A DNA stretch of 5,770 bases from Halomonas sp. (GCA_007135745.1 SLIH01000398.1:1-5770); one strand, 5' to 3'. Positions 1 to 5,770 are shown, numbered from the stretch's first letter. Numbers and translations: made by a program. The notes: a model not told the origin generated them from the letters alone.

Positions 1-467
1 CCATACGGTCACTGCAGGAAGAGATAAACGATAAAGACGCCAAGATCACCTTCTACAGGGCGATCATGGCGCCTGAGGACCTGGATACGGGGCTGCAGAT
101 ATTCAGCCTGGATCTGGACCCCACCCGTGATCCTGAACGCTGGCGTTACAATCTGGTACTAACCCAGATCGGAGATAACAGCCGATTTGTATCCGGGCAT
201 GTTAATGTGGAACTCATCGGCTACTCTGAAGGTGAGCGGAAATCACTGCCGCTGGAAACGGTTTCAGAAGATCTGGATCAAAACGAGATTCGCTACCGTT
301 TCCGGTATTTTCAGACCGTCGACGGTGACCTTACTCTCCCGCCTGGTTTTGAACCGGAGGAAATCCGGGTGGTGGCCAGCAACGGCGGGCGCAGCGGTGG
401 CGCCGAACGGTCCTTTCTATGGCATGAGAAAGCAGGAGATCCTGATGTTCGGGAAATCGAAGACTAA
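1..467 (+). CDS. DUF6776-like protein, C-terminal part (5' end outside window)
   Basis: The reading frame is open from the window edge (first full codon at base 3) to a TAA at 465-467, so the gene starts upstream and only about 154 C-terminal residues are visible. The first residues (RSLQEEINDKDAKITFYRAI) are charged and heptad-like, which suggests the end of a coiled coil. They are followed by a globular domain containing MAPEDLDTGLQIFSLDL, RWRYNLVLTQ and RYFQTVDGDLTLPPGFEP. This pattern, and the position just before bactofilin and erpA, match what I recall of the DUF6776 family of gammaproteobacteria, proteins with an N-terminal membrane segment and coiled coil. The function is unknown. An internal ATG at 66 exists but the protein clearly continues upstream of it, so it is not the start. 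The 3' end overlaps the bactofilin gene by 23 bp, so the two are probably co-transcribed and translationally coupled. The family name is from memory; the partial reading frame is certain. Confidence 0.8.
   Translation, partial: IRSLQEEINDKDAKITFYRAIMAPEDLDTGLQIFSLDLDPTRDPERWRYNLVLTQIGDNSRFVSGHVNVELIGYSEGERKSLPLETVSEDLDQNEIRYRFRYFQTVDGDLTLPPGFEPEEIRVVASNGGRSGGAERSFLWHEKAGDPDVREIED
434..438 (+). promoter_or_regulatory. Ribosome binding site that fixes the bactofilin start
   Basis: AGGAG lies 6 nt before the ATG at 445, inside the end of the upstream coding region. It decides between this start and the much earlier in-frame ATG at 187, which has no bactofilin-like sequence after it until past 445. 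Confidence 0.75.
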
Positions 468-987
468 ACAGAAGGTTGGGTCAGCGCATTACGACACCCT
501 GATCTCAAGTAAAACGTCAGTTTCCGGAGATATTTATTTCACCGGCGGGTTGCACATCGATGGTCGGATTGAAGGGACAGTCCGGGCCGAAGAGGGTAGT
601 GAGGCTGTATTGCGTATCAGTGAGGTGGGTGAGGTGGAAGGCGATGTTTATGCGCCACACATCATCATCAACGGTACTGTGCACGGGAACGTCTACTCCA
701 CGTCGGACCTGGAACTTGCCTCAAAAGCTTCCATTCATGGCAATGTCTACTACAACCTGATCGAGATGGCGATGGGCGCGGCGGTCAATGGCAGCCTGCT
801 GCACCGCAAGACCGCTGAGGAACCTCCGGCCTCCGGGGCGTCAGCCCGAGTGGTTGGCAGCCTGGAGCAGCACCGGGAGGAGTCTGCCACAGGGCAGGAT
901 GAAACCGATGAGTCGGATCAGGGCAGTTTCAAGCCTTCTGCTGAAGAGAGTCTGATGACTTCGGAAACCGACACGGATCGGGTCTGA
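445..987 (+). CDS. Bactofilin (polymer-forming cytoskeletal protein)
   Basis: A 180-residue protein. Residues about 15-120 show the bactofilin (DUF583) pattern: short, regularly spaced hydrophobic-Gly units such as VSGDI, IDGRIEGTV, VEGDVYAP, INGTVHGNV, IHGNVYYN and VNGSL, which fold as a right-handed beta-helix. Bactofilins self-assemble into nucleotide-independent filaments, often at the membrane, and position envelope or cell-wall enzymes. The short basic N-terminus (MFGKSKTKQK) is typical. The tail from about residue 121 is low-complexity, acidic and Ser/Thr-rich and is probably disordered. The start at 445 is chosen because AGGAG at 434-438 lies 6 nt upstream and the domain begins shortly after. 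An in-frame ATG at 187 would add 86 residues that are simply the neighbouring gene read in another frame. It overlaps the preceding gene by 23 bp. The partner in this organism cannot be read from the sequence. Confidence 0.93.
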   Translation: MFGKSKTKQKVGSAHYDTLISSKTSVSGDIYFTGGLHIDGRIEGTVRAEEGSEAVLRISEVGEVEGDVYAPHIIINGTVHGNVYSTSDLELASKASIHGNVYYNLIEMAMGAAVNGSLLHRKTAEEPPASGASARVVGSLEQHREESATGQDETDESDQGSFKPSAEESLMTSETDTDRV

Positions 988-1000
988 GGCAATTCAGTGC

Positions 1001-1030
1001 TTGAAGGGTGCGAGCCTGCCCCGTCATAAT
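1001..1030 (+). promoter_or_regulatory. Candidate sigma-70 promoter for erpA
   Basis: TTGAAG at 1001-1006 (-35, 4 of 6 matches to consensus) is separated by 18 bp from CATAAT at 1025-1030 (-10, 5 of 6). It lies in the 111-bp gap between bactofilin and erpA, with a predicted transcription start near 1037 and a leader of about 60 nt. This would let erpA be expressed apart from the bactofilin pair. Identified by eye only. Confidence 0.4.
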
Positions 1031-1050
1031 TGTGGGTCAGGGCAGGTTCG
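1011..1050 (+). repeat. Inverted repeat framing the erpA -10 element
   Basis: CGAGCCTGCCC at 1011-1021 faces GGGCAGGTTCG at 1040-1050. This is an 11-bp arm pair with one position (G1014/T1047) that is a mismatch in DNA and a G-U wobble in RNA, around an 18-nt spacer. The spacer contains the candidate -10 CATAAT. No T-run follows, so it does not look like an intrinsic terminator for the bactofilin gene. It could be an operator, or an mRNA hairpin in read-through transcripts from upstream. Confidence 0.45.
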
Positions 1051-1098
1051 GGCCGACGTTCGAGTGCGCCCACCGGATGCAAGAGGTAATACTGACTG

Positions 1099-1449
1099 AT
1101 GAGTGTGGTTCAGGAACAGGCAACGCCAGTGTTCTTCACCGATGCGGCCGTGGCCAAGGTTCGGGAGCTTGTGGCAGAAGAGGGAAATGAAAGCCTGAAG
1201 CTTCGGGTGTTTATTACCGGCGGCGGCTGTTCGGGGTTTCAGTATGGATTCACGTTCGACGAAGAACAGGCCGAAGATGATGCCGCGATTCAGCGTGACG
1301 GGGTCACCCTGCTGGTAGATCCCATGAGCTATCCCTACCTGGTGGGTGCCACCGTGGATTATGAAGAGGGTCTCCAGGGCGCGCAATTCCGCGTTCAGAA
1401 CCCCAACGCATCAAGCACCTGCGGCTGCGGTTCCTCGTTCGCTATCTGA
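1099..1449 (+). CDS. erpA: Iron-sulfur cluster insertion protein ErpA
   Basis: A 116-residue A-type Fe-S carrier, close to the 114 residues of E. coli ErpA. It receives clusters from the Isc/Suf assembly machinery and passes them to apoproteins, such as the isoprenoid-synthesis enzymes IspG/IspH and respiratory enzymes. The three cluster-ligand cysteines are present: Cys44 in [11 protein letters not shown], and Cys108 and Cys110 in the C-terminal TCGCGSSF signature. [20 protein letters not shown] and FxxxNPNA are typical of the ErpA branch, and IscA is usually nearer 107 residues, so ErpA is preferred to IscA or SufA. ATG 1099 is the first possible start because an in-frame TGA lies at 1093-1095. 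AGAGGT at 1082-1087 is the likely ribosome site, with a rather long 11-nt spacing. The gene is preceded by its own candidate promoter and converges on anmK with a 24-bp gap. Confidence 0.96.
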   Translation: MSVVQEQATPVFFTDAAVAKVRELVAEEGNESLKLRVFITGGGCSGFQYGFTFDEEQAEDDAAIQRDGVTLLVDPMSYPYLVGATVDYEEGLQGAQFRVQNPNASSTCGCGSSFAI

Positions 1450-1462
1450 CCCCGTGCTGAGA

Positions 1463-1486
1463 CTACCGCGCTTTTACGCGGGGTAG
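1463..1486. terminator. Weak hairpin between the convergent erpA and anmK ends
   Basis: CTACCGCG at 1463-1470 can pair with CGCGG plus TAG at 1477-1486, leaving two G bases bulged (1482-1483) and a 6-nt loop. ACCCCG at 1449-1454 could instead pair with CGGGGT at 1479-1484. The anmK stop codon (TAA on the minus strand, 1474-1476) sits in the loop. No T-run follows on either strand, so it is a poor intrinsic terminator. It is the only structure available in the 24-bp gap to separate the two converging transcripts. Confidence 0.3.
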
Positions 1487-2598
1487 CAGGCACCCAGTAT
1501 CCTGGGTCCACGGGCTCCAGTGATTCTGCTCAGGTCGCAGGCCTCACCTTGGTGGTACTGGCGCGCCAGCCAGGCAAATGCCGCTCCCTCCACGCATTGG
1601 GGGTTCAGCCCGAGCGCGGCTGTGGTGGTCACCTTCGCAGGCGCCAGTCGGTCTCTCAGCATTCTCATCAGCAAGCCATTGAATGCCCCGCCGCCGCAGA
1701 CGTAAACGCTGTCCGGCCTGCCATTTTCAAGAATCCCCCGTGTAATGGTTTCTGCTGTAAGGGCGTAGAGCGTGTGCTGTACGTCCTCTGGTCGGTCGTT
1801 GTCGCGGTTGGAGGTGGTAAGTTTCTCATCCAGCCATTGCCCGTTAAACAGTTCCCGCCCGGTGCTTCTGGGGCCGCCCAGAGTGAAGAACTCATCGCGC
1901 AACAGTGCCTCGTAGAGGTCCGAGAGAAGAATGCCCGAGGCGGCCCAGTCGCCATTGGTGTCAAAGTCACGCTGCAGGTGTTTCTGGCACCACATGTCCG
2001 CAAGTCGATTGCCAGGCCCGGTATCAAATCCGGTCACCGGATCATTGTTACCCGGCAGCCAGGTGATGTTGGCCATTCCTCCAATATTGACGATCGCGCG
2101 GGACTCGCCTTCGCGGGAAAAGCACCATTCGTGGAATGCCGGTGCCAGTGGAGCCCCCTGGCCGCCCGCGGCAATGTCCCGGGCGCGGAAGTCGGCGACG
2201 GTGTCAATGCCGGTCAATTCGGCGATCAGTGCGGGGTTGCCGATCTGGAGTGTAAAGGGAGGTTGTTGGCTTGCACCATGCCTTATGGTCTGGCCATGAC
2301 TGCCGATGGCGCTGACCACCTCAGGGCTGAGGTTGATTCTGTCCAGGAGCCGATTGGCCGTGTCGGCGAAACAGCGGCCAACCGCCATATCCGCCTGAGC
2401 CAGTTCATCCGGGGTGCCCTGGTTATCGCTGAGTCTTTCCAGCTTCTGCTTCAGGTCAGCCGGATAGGGGTTCGACTCAAGGTGTTCCGCTTCGATGCCT
2501 GAATCGTTATGGAAGGTGACCAGAACGGCATCGACCCCATCCATGCTGGTTCCGGACATGAGGCCGATGTATTGGTTGCCGTGGCGTTCCCTGCTCAT
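1474..2598 (-). CDS. anmK: Anhydro-N-acetylmuramic acid kinase AnmK
   Basis: A 374-residue cytoplasmic sugar kinase, close to E. coli AnmK (369). It cleaves the 1,6-anhydro ring and phosphorylates anhydro-MurNAc with ATP to give MurNAc-6-phosphate, a step in recycling murein fragments. The family marks are all present: GLMSGTSMDGVDA at residues 12-24 (phosphate-binding loop), SHGQTIRH at 100-107, NIGGMANITWL at 171-181, GFDTGPGN at 190-197, whose Asp192 matches the catalytic aspartate of the family, and VCGGGAFN at 300-307. The start at 2598 gives the usual N-terminus just before the first motif. The ribosome site is weak (GGCGAG about 8 nt upstream). It lies 19 bp after the stop of the M23 peptidase gene on the same strand, so the two probably form an operon. 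The pairing makes sense because murein cleavage by the envelope enzymes produces material that AnmK helps to salvage. Confidence 0.97.
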   Translation of the reverse strand: MSRERHGNQYIGLMSGTSMDGVDAVLVTFHNDSGIEAEHLESNPYPADLKQKLERLSDNQGTPDELAQADMAVGRCFADTANRLLDRINLSPEVVSAIGSHGQTIRHGASQQPPFTLQIGNPALIAELTGIDTVADFRARDIAAGGQGAPLAPAFHEWCFSREGESRAIVNIGGMANITWLPGNNDPVTGFDTGPGNRLADMWCQKHLQRDFDTNGDWAASGILLSDLYEALLRDEFFTLGGPRSTGRELFNGQWLDEKLTTSNRDNDRPEDVQHTLYALTAETITRGILENGRPDSVYVCGGGAFNGLLMRMLRDRLAPAKVTTTAALGLNPQCVEGAAFAWLARQYHQGEACDLSRITGARGPRILGACYPA

Positions 2599-2617
2599 GA
2601 TTGAGCTCGCCAGCGGC

Positions 2618-4123
2618 TCAGTTGTCGGTGTCTGTCAATGCGATCTGGAACGATTCCTCGCGTGTCGACATCTGTGCCAGCAGTGGCTCGGCCTGTTGGC
2701 GGAATGCCTGCATTTGCGACTCCGGAATCGGATCTGCATCGGGCAAGTCAACCCGCATCGGGTTGCGGGGCTGGCCGTTGACTCGATACTCATAGTGCAG
2801 GTGAGGTCCGGTGGCGAGCCCGCTCATGCCGACATAGCCAATGATGTCGCCCTGACTGACCCGCTTGCCGCGTGTCATGCCTCTGGCATAACCCCGCATG
2901 TGTGCGTAGACGGTTGTTACGTCGTTGCCGTGATCGATGCGGATCGTGCGACCGTAACCGCCGTCCCGGCCAATGAAAGAAATGCGTCCATCGCCTGAGG
3001 CGCGGATCGGTGTTCCCGGCGATGCGGCAAAATCTGTGCCCTCGTGCGGCCGGGTGCGGTTGAGAATCGGGTGCTGGCGGTTCAGGTCAAAATGGGATGA
3101 TACGCGACGATATTCCAGCGGAGCGCGCAGAAAGGCTTTGCGCATGCTGGAGCCATCGGGCGCGTAATAGTCGCTGCGTCCGTCTTCATCTGTGAAGAGT
3201 ACCGCGGAATATTCTTTGCCCCGGTTGCGGAAGCTGGCCGCCAGGATGCGACCGTAGCCGACCTTTTCGCCGTCAATGTAATGTTCTTCATACAGGACGG
3301 CAAACTGATCGCCTCGGCGAAGGTCGCGGGAAAAATCGATCTCCCAGCCGAAAATATTGGAAAGGCGTGAGCGCAGACCATGGTTCAGCCCGGCGCGATT
3401 GGCCGCCAGCGCATAGGACGTCTGGATCTCGCCTCCCGTAAAGGCAAGCTCAACATCCGGCTCCTGCAGTACTTCACGAGTTGTAAAGCCTTCCTCTGCG
3501 CGTGTCGCCTCCAGCTTGTGCGTTCTGCTGTGGTGAAGCACCAGTGCCTGCAGCTCTCCGTCCCCATCAAAGCCGAATTCAATCTCCTGACCCTGGCGCA
3601 GCCGGCTCAGTTGATCTCCCTTGCCCTCTCCATTGATGACCTGGTACATGGCACGGTTGTTCAGACCTGCCCGGGAAAAGATGCGCGATAGCGTGTCGCC
3701 GCTCTGCACTGTATAGGTGTCCCATTCCAGTGGTGCTGGCTCGCTGGGGGAATTCTCGCTTACGGCGGTTTCTGAATCCGGCCCGGTATAGTGGGCTTTA
3801 ACTGCTTCTGCTTCAGTGTTTTCCCAGCCCGATGCGTTGCCGTTGGTCAGGGCCTTTACTTGCACCAGGGTTTCCTGGGGCGTGGGCATTTCCGAGCCTG
3901 CGGGCTCGACTTCCTGCACCTTCTTTTTGCTGGGCGCCGGAGCAGTGGCCGGGACGAGTTGACCATTTTCCAGGTCGAGATGGGCCGTCACCCTCTGTGC
4001 TTCGACGCTGCTGCCAGAGGTGAAGAAAAAGGCAGCGCCAACGGTGACGGAAAGGCCCATAACGGCAAGAAGATGGGCTTTGGGGAACTGTTTCAGCACG
4101 CTGATTTCCTGTTTTTCTAACAT
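2618..4123 (-). CDS. Membrane-anchored LysM/M23 murein DD-endopeptidase (MepM-like)
   Basis: A 501-residue protein when started at the ATG at 4121-4123. It has a short cytoplasmic N-terminus, then one membrane segment at about residues 16-34 (HLLAVMGLSVTVGAAFFF), so it is anchored in the inner membrane facing the periplasm. A Pro/Ala/Glu-rich linker follows to about 130, then a LysM/OapA-type wall-binding domain at about 135-185 (YTVQSGDTLSRIF). Next is a Csd3-like middle region at about 225-345, and an M23 zinc metallopeptidase domain at about 350-460. Zinc and catalytic residues are visible: His360 and Asp364 in HEGTD, His408 in YAHM, and His441 and His443 in HLH. Proteins of this layout (E. 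coli MepM, 440 residues) cut D-Ala-mDAP crosslinks to allow wall growth. A frame-open GTG at 4202-4204 would add 27 residues ahead of the membrane segment. It is rejected because a good -10 element lies inside that extension. The ATG at 4123 has no clear ribosome site. The gene is co-directional with anmK. Confidence 0.93.
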   Translation of the reverse strand: MLEKQEISVLKQFPKAHLLAVMGLSVTVGAAFFFTSGSSVEAQRVTAHLDLENGQLVPATAPAPSKKKVQEVEPAGSEMPTPQETLVQVKALTNGNASGWENTEAEAVKAHYTGPDSETAVSENSPSEPAPLEWDTYTVQSGDTLSRIFSRAGLNNRAMYQVINGEGKGDQLSRLRQGQEIEFGFDGDGELQALVLHHSRTHKLEATRAEEGFTTREVLQEPDVELAFTGGEIQTSYALAANRAGLNHGLRSRLSNIFGWEIDFSRDLRRGDQFAVLYEEHYIDGEKVGYGRILAASFRNRGKEYSAVLFTDEDGRSDYYAPDGSSMRKAFLRAPLEYRRVSSHFDLNRQHPILNRTRPHEGTDFAASPGTPIRASGDGRISFIGRDGGYGRTIRIDHGNDVTTVYAHMRGYARGMTRGKRVSQGDIIGYVGMSGLATGPHLHYEYRVNGQPRNPMRVDLPDADPIPESQMQAFRQQAEPLLAQMSTREESFQIALTDTDN

Positions 4124-4161
4124 GAATGGGAGTTTGGGCTGAAAATCAAAAAACCACTCGA

Positions 4162-4189
4162 AGTATAATAGAAGGACGCCGGAGCGCAA
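4162..4189 (-). promoter_or_regulatory. Candidate sigma-70 promoter of the M23 peptidase-anmK operon
   Basis: Read on the minus strand, TTGCGC (4189-4184) is followed after 16 bp by TATACT (4167-4162). The -10 is strong (5 of 6) and the -35 weak (3 of 6). The predicted start near 4155 leaves a leader of about 32 nt before the ATG at 4123, which supports that start over the longer GTG version. Confidence 0.5.
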
Positions 4190-4237
4190 AAACTGATTTT
4201 GCACGATTGCTCGATGCGGGCCTGGTGTCGAGTTTCC

Positions 4238-4246
4238 TGTTATACT
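4238..4246 (+). promoter_or_regulatory. Extended -10 promoter of tyrS
   Basis: TGTTATACT combines a TATACT hexamer (4241-4246) with the TG of an extended -10 motif at 4238-4239. No convincing -35 lies 16-18 bp upstream, which is usual for extended -10 promoters. The predicted start near 4253 gives tyrS a leader of about 125 nt, long enough for post-transcriptional control. Confidence 0.5.
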
Positions 4247-4286
4247 CCGTTACCGCTAACTTCCTGTCACTAAAAGGCTCTCGCTG

Positions 4287-4391
4287 ATGTCCCAGGTGAC
4301 TGTAATCTATGTTAGTAAATTGTCATTAACTGTATCTTTGCTGTCTGATCGAACTATTGAGTCGGGGTTGGTTGTAAATGACATCAATTGA
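4287..4391 (+). CDS. Possible 34-residue upstream ORF overlapping the tyrS start
   Basis: An ATG at 4287-4289 opens 34 codons ending with TGA at 4389-4391, 14 bases into tyrS and in a different frame. AAAAGG at 4272-4277 lies 9 nt before the ATG and is a better ribosome site than anything before tyrS itself. The peptide begins [16 protein letters not shown] and is partly hydrophobic, with one Tyr at residue 8, so it does not look like a tyrosine-run attenuator. It may be chance, or it may couple translation into tyrS by termination and restart. I recognise no family. Confidence 0.25.
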   Translation: MSQVTVIYVSKLSLTVSLLSDRTIESGLVVNDIN

Positions 4392-5580
4392 AGAATCCCT
4401 TGCGCTGATCAAGCGTGGTGTTGATGAGTTGATCCCCGAGGAGGGATTGCAGGAAAAGTTACGTCAGAACCGCCCGTTACGGATCAAGGCGGGCTTTGAT
4501 CCGACGGCGCCGGATCTGCATCTGGGGCATACCGTATTGATCAACAAGCTGCGCCAGTTTCAGGATCTCGGCCATGAAGTGCTGTTCCTTATTGGTGACT
4601 TTACCGGAATGATCGGTGATCCCAGCGGCAAGAGCGCCACGCGGCCACCCCTGACTCGGGAAGAGGTCGTCCACAATGCCGAAACCTACAAGGATCAAGT
4701 ATTCAAAATCCTGCATCCGGAGAAGACCACGGTTGTCTTCAACTCGGAATGGATGGGGGAAATGTCCGCCGAGGATATGATCAAGCTGGCTGGCAATTAC
4801 ACCGTTGCCCGAATGCTCGAACGGGATGACTTCCATAAGCGGTATGAGGCAGAGCAGTCGATTGCCATCCATGAGTTCCTCTATCCCCTGATTCAGGGGT
4901 ATGACTCCGTGGCGCTCAAGGCGGATGTTGAGCTGGGTGGCACCGACCAGAAGTTCAACCTGCTGATGGGGCGCCGGCTGCAACAAAATTATGGGCAGGA
5001 GCCTCAGGTTGTTCTGACCATGCCGATTCTGGAAGGTCTTGATGGTGTTCAGAAGATGTCGAAGTCCCTCGGCAACTATATCGGGGTGACAGACTCTCCG
5101 GGAGAGATGTACACCAAGCTGTTATCGGTTCCGGATGAGCTGATCTGGCGTTACTTTGAGCTCCTTAGCTTGAAGTCCATGGATGAGGTTGCTGAGCTGC
5201 GAAAAGAAGTTGAGGGGGGCGTCAATCCCCAGGAGGCCAAGAAAGCACTGGCTCAGGAGCTGATTACGCGCTTCCACGATGAGGAGGCCGCCAGGACGGC
5301 TCACAAATCGGCCGGCAATAAGGTGGAGCTGGGTGAGATCCCGGAGAATATTCCTGATGTGACCGTCGAAGTCTCCGGTCAGGAGTGGGTCCATGTCATC
5401 AGTATTCTCAAGCAGGCGGGTCTGGCCAAATCCGGAGGAGCAGCCAAGGATGTATTCAAGTCCGGCCGGGTCTATGTGGATGGCGAGCCTCTGGGAGACC
5501 GTTCTGAGCTGGAGGCCGGTGGTACCTATGTGATTCAGGCCGGGCGGAAGAACATTGCCCGGGTTCATCTGAAATCATGA
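4378..5580 (+). CDS. tyrS: Tyrosyl-tRNA synthetase, TyrZ-like branch
   Basis: A 400-residue class I aminoacyl-tRNA synthetase that joins tyrosine to tRNA-Tyr in the cytoplasm using ATP. Visible features are [14 protein letters not shown] at residues 38-51, which holds the HIGH-type signature as HLGH (48-51), [14 protein letters not shown] at 73-86, [15 protein letters not shown] at 185-199 for substrate binding, and an intact KMSKS at 226-230. A C-terminal S4 RNA-binding domain covers about 338-398. The HLGH form, KMSKS spelling and 400-residue length point to the second TyrRS branch (TyrZ of Pseudomonas) rather than the E. coli TyrS branch (424 residues). ATG 4378 is the first usable start, since TAA at 4375-4377 is in frame directly before it. 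The ribosome site is weak (GGGG about 10 nt upstream). It is transcribed divergently from the peptidase gene and followed by stable-RNA-type promoters. Nothing is missing from the enzyme. Confidence 0.97.
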   Translation: MTSIEESLALIKRGVDELIPEEGLQEKLRQNRPLRIKAGFDPTAPDLHLGHTVLINKLRQFQDLGHEVLFLIGDFTGMIGDPSGKSATRPPLTREEVVHNAETYKDQVFKILHPEKTTVVFNSEWMGEMSAEDMIKLAGNYTVARMLERDDFHKRYEAEQSIAIHEFLYPLIQGYDSVALKADVELGGTDQKFNLLMGRRLQQNYGQEPQVVLTMPILEGLDGVQKMSKSLGNYIGVTDSPGEMYTKLLSVPDELIWRYFELLSLKSMDEVAELRKEVEGGVNPQEAKKALAQELITRFHDEEAARTAHKSAGNKVELGEIPENIPDVTVEVSGQEWVHVISILKQAGLAKSGGAAKDVFKSGRVYVDGEPLGDRSELEAGGTYVIQAGRKNIARVHLKS

Positions 5581-5640
5581 GCATGAATGCTTCCAGGTAT
5601 AAATTGCCGGGGAGTTGGTTCCTCAGTTAAGTGATTCTGG

Positions 5641-5677
5641 AAATTTCTATTGACCTCTGCGCTGTCGGGTGTAGAAT
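5641..5677 (+). promoter_or_regulatory. Stable-RNA-type promoter P1 (probably of an rRNA operon)
   Basis: TTGACC at 5650-5655 and TAGAAT at 5672-5677 are separated by 16 bp. AAATTTCTA just upstream (5641-5649) resembles an UP element. The bases after the -10 are GCGCG, the GC-rich discriminator seen at stringently controlled rRNA promoters. No ORF begins downstream within the window. In Pseudomonas the equivalent tyrZ gene is followed by a 16S rRNA gene, so an rRNA operon is the expected target. Confidence 0.75.
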
Positions 5678-5724
5678 GCGCGTTCTTCTTCAGGGACACG
5701 GCGTTTTGGCCGGTCCGATCGAGG

Positions 5725-5752
5725 TTGACAGGACGGCAAAAGAGAGTAGAAT
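5725..5752 (+). promoter_or_regulatory. Stable-RNA-type promoter P2, tandem with P1
   Basis: A perfect TTGACA at 5725-5730 and TAGAAT at 5747-5752 are 16 bp apart, exactly 75 bp downstream of the P1 elements. The downstream bases TTGCGGTCCGTTTCAGGG share several positions with the P1 start region, including TTCAGGG. The upstream flank is GC-rich with no evident UP element. Its predicted start is near 5759, so only the first bases of the transcript lie in the window. Confidence 0.75.
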
Positions 5753-5770
5753 TTGCGGTCCGTTTCAGGG

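Larger units (their letters stand above)
4124..4377. other. Divergent intergenic region between the M23 peptidase gene and tyrS
   Basis: This 254-bp region is more AT-rich than the flanking genes and carries the leftward peptidase promoter and the rightward tyrS promoter about 75 bp apart. The stretch 4301-4340 is especially AT-rich and contains an imperfect dyad, GTTAGTAAAT/TGTCATTAAC (4311-4330), matching at 6 of 10 arm positions. No tRNA or intrinsic terminator was recognised in it. A possible short ORF begins at 4287. Confidence 0.6.
5581..5770 (+). other. Non-coding stretch after tyrS leading to a presumed rRNA operon
   Basis: These 190 bp hold no plausible gene. The first 60 bp after tyrS contain only a 5-bp hairpin (GGGGA/TCCTC near 5611-5626) with no T-run, so no intrinsic terminator for tyrS is visible and read-through into the downstream transcript is possible. 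The rest consists of the tandem promoters P1 and P2. No mature rRNA sequence or boxA was recognised before the window ends. Confidence 0.6.

Noticed and set aside
187..444. N-terminal extension of bactofilin from the ATG at 187
   Set aside because: The 86 extra residues are the neighbouring DUF6776-like gene read in another frame, and the ribosome site at 434-438 points to the ATG at 445.
1011..1050. IscR-type operator before erpA
   Set aside because: The arms and spacing do not match the type 1 or type 2 IscR site patterns I know, so no regulator is named.
1046..1078. tRNA-like T-loop sequence (GACGTTCGAGT) before erpA
   Set aside because: The flanking bases do not pair as a T-stem and no anticodon arm or acceptor partner is present.
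1024..1386. A 120-codon minus-strand open frame over erpA
   Set aside because: It is antisense to a clearly real erpA, with no recognisable domain and no ribosome site.
1549..2502. A 317-codon open frame on the + strand opposite anmK
   Set aside because: It is antisense to a gene with every AnmK motif, its translation resembles no family and has no domain pattern, and no ribosome site precedes it. It is a shadow of high-GC codon use.
4124..4204. GTG start at 4204 for the M23 peptidase
   Set aside because: The 27 extra residues lie upstream of an otherwise normal signal-anchor N-terminus, and the stretch contains the likely -10 element for this gene.
5581..5640. Intrinsic terminator after tyrS
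   Set aside because: The only hairpin has a 5-bp stem including a wobble pair and is not followed by a T-run.

Overview
The window looks like part of the chromosome of a marine gammaproteobacterium close to Marinobacter or Pseudomonas. The evidence is the moderate-to-high GC content, strongly gammaproteobacterial protein sequences, and the gene order: DUF6776-like gene, bactofilin, erpA, anmK, M23 peptidase, tyrS (TyrZ type). From memory, this order resembles the Pseudomonas aeruginosa PA0664-PA0668 block, which runs straight into an rRNA operon. The genus is an inference. No mobile element, CRISPR array or tRNA was seen, and the region reads as ordinary conserved core genome.

Left part (1-1449, + strand): the C-terminal end of a DUF6776-like protein enters from outside the window and overlaps the start of a bactofilin gene by 23 bp. 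After a 111-bp gap with a plausible promoter and an inverted repeat comes erpA, the A-type iron-sulfur carrier. Middle (1474-4123, - strand): a two-gene operon read leftward, made of a membrane-anchored LysM/M23 murein endopeptidase (MepM-like) followed 19 bp later by anmK, the anhydro-MurNAc kinase of peptidoglycan recycling. anmK converges on erpA with only 24 bp between the stops. Right part (4378-5580, + strand): tyrS, divergent from the peptidase across a 254-bp promoter region that also holds a possible small upstream ORF overlapping the tyrS start. The last 190 bp carry no gene but contain two strong sigma-70 promoters in exact 75-bp register, with the look of stable-RNA (probably rRNA) promoters. 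The 16S gene itself would lie past the window end.

Functionally the genes fall into envelope work (bactofilin scaffold, murein endopeptidase, anhydro-MurNAc salvage), Fe-S cluster delivery (ErpA), and translation (TyrRS and the presumed rRNA operon). I found no convincing undescribed multi-gene system. The most interesting signals are regulatory: the duplicated stable-RNA promoter, the upstream ORF at tyrS, and the dyad framing the likely erpA -10 element.
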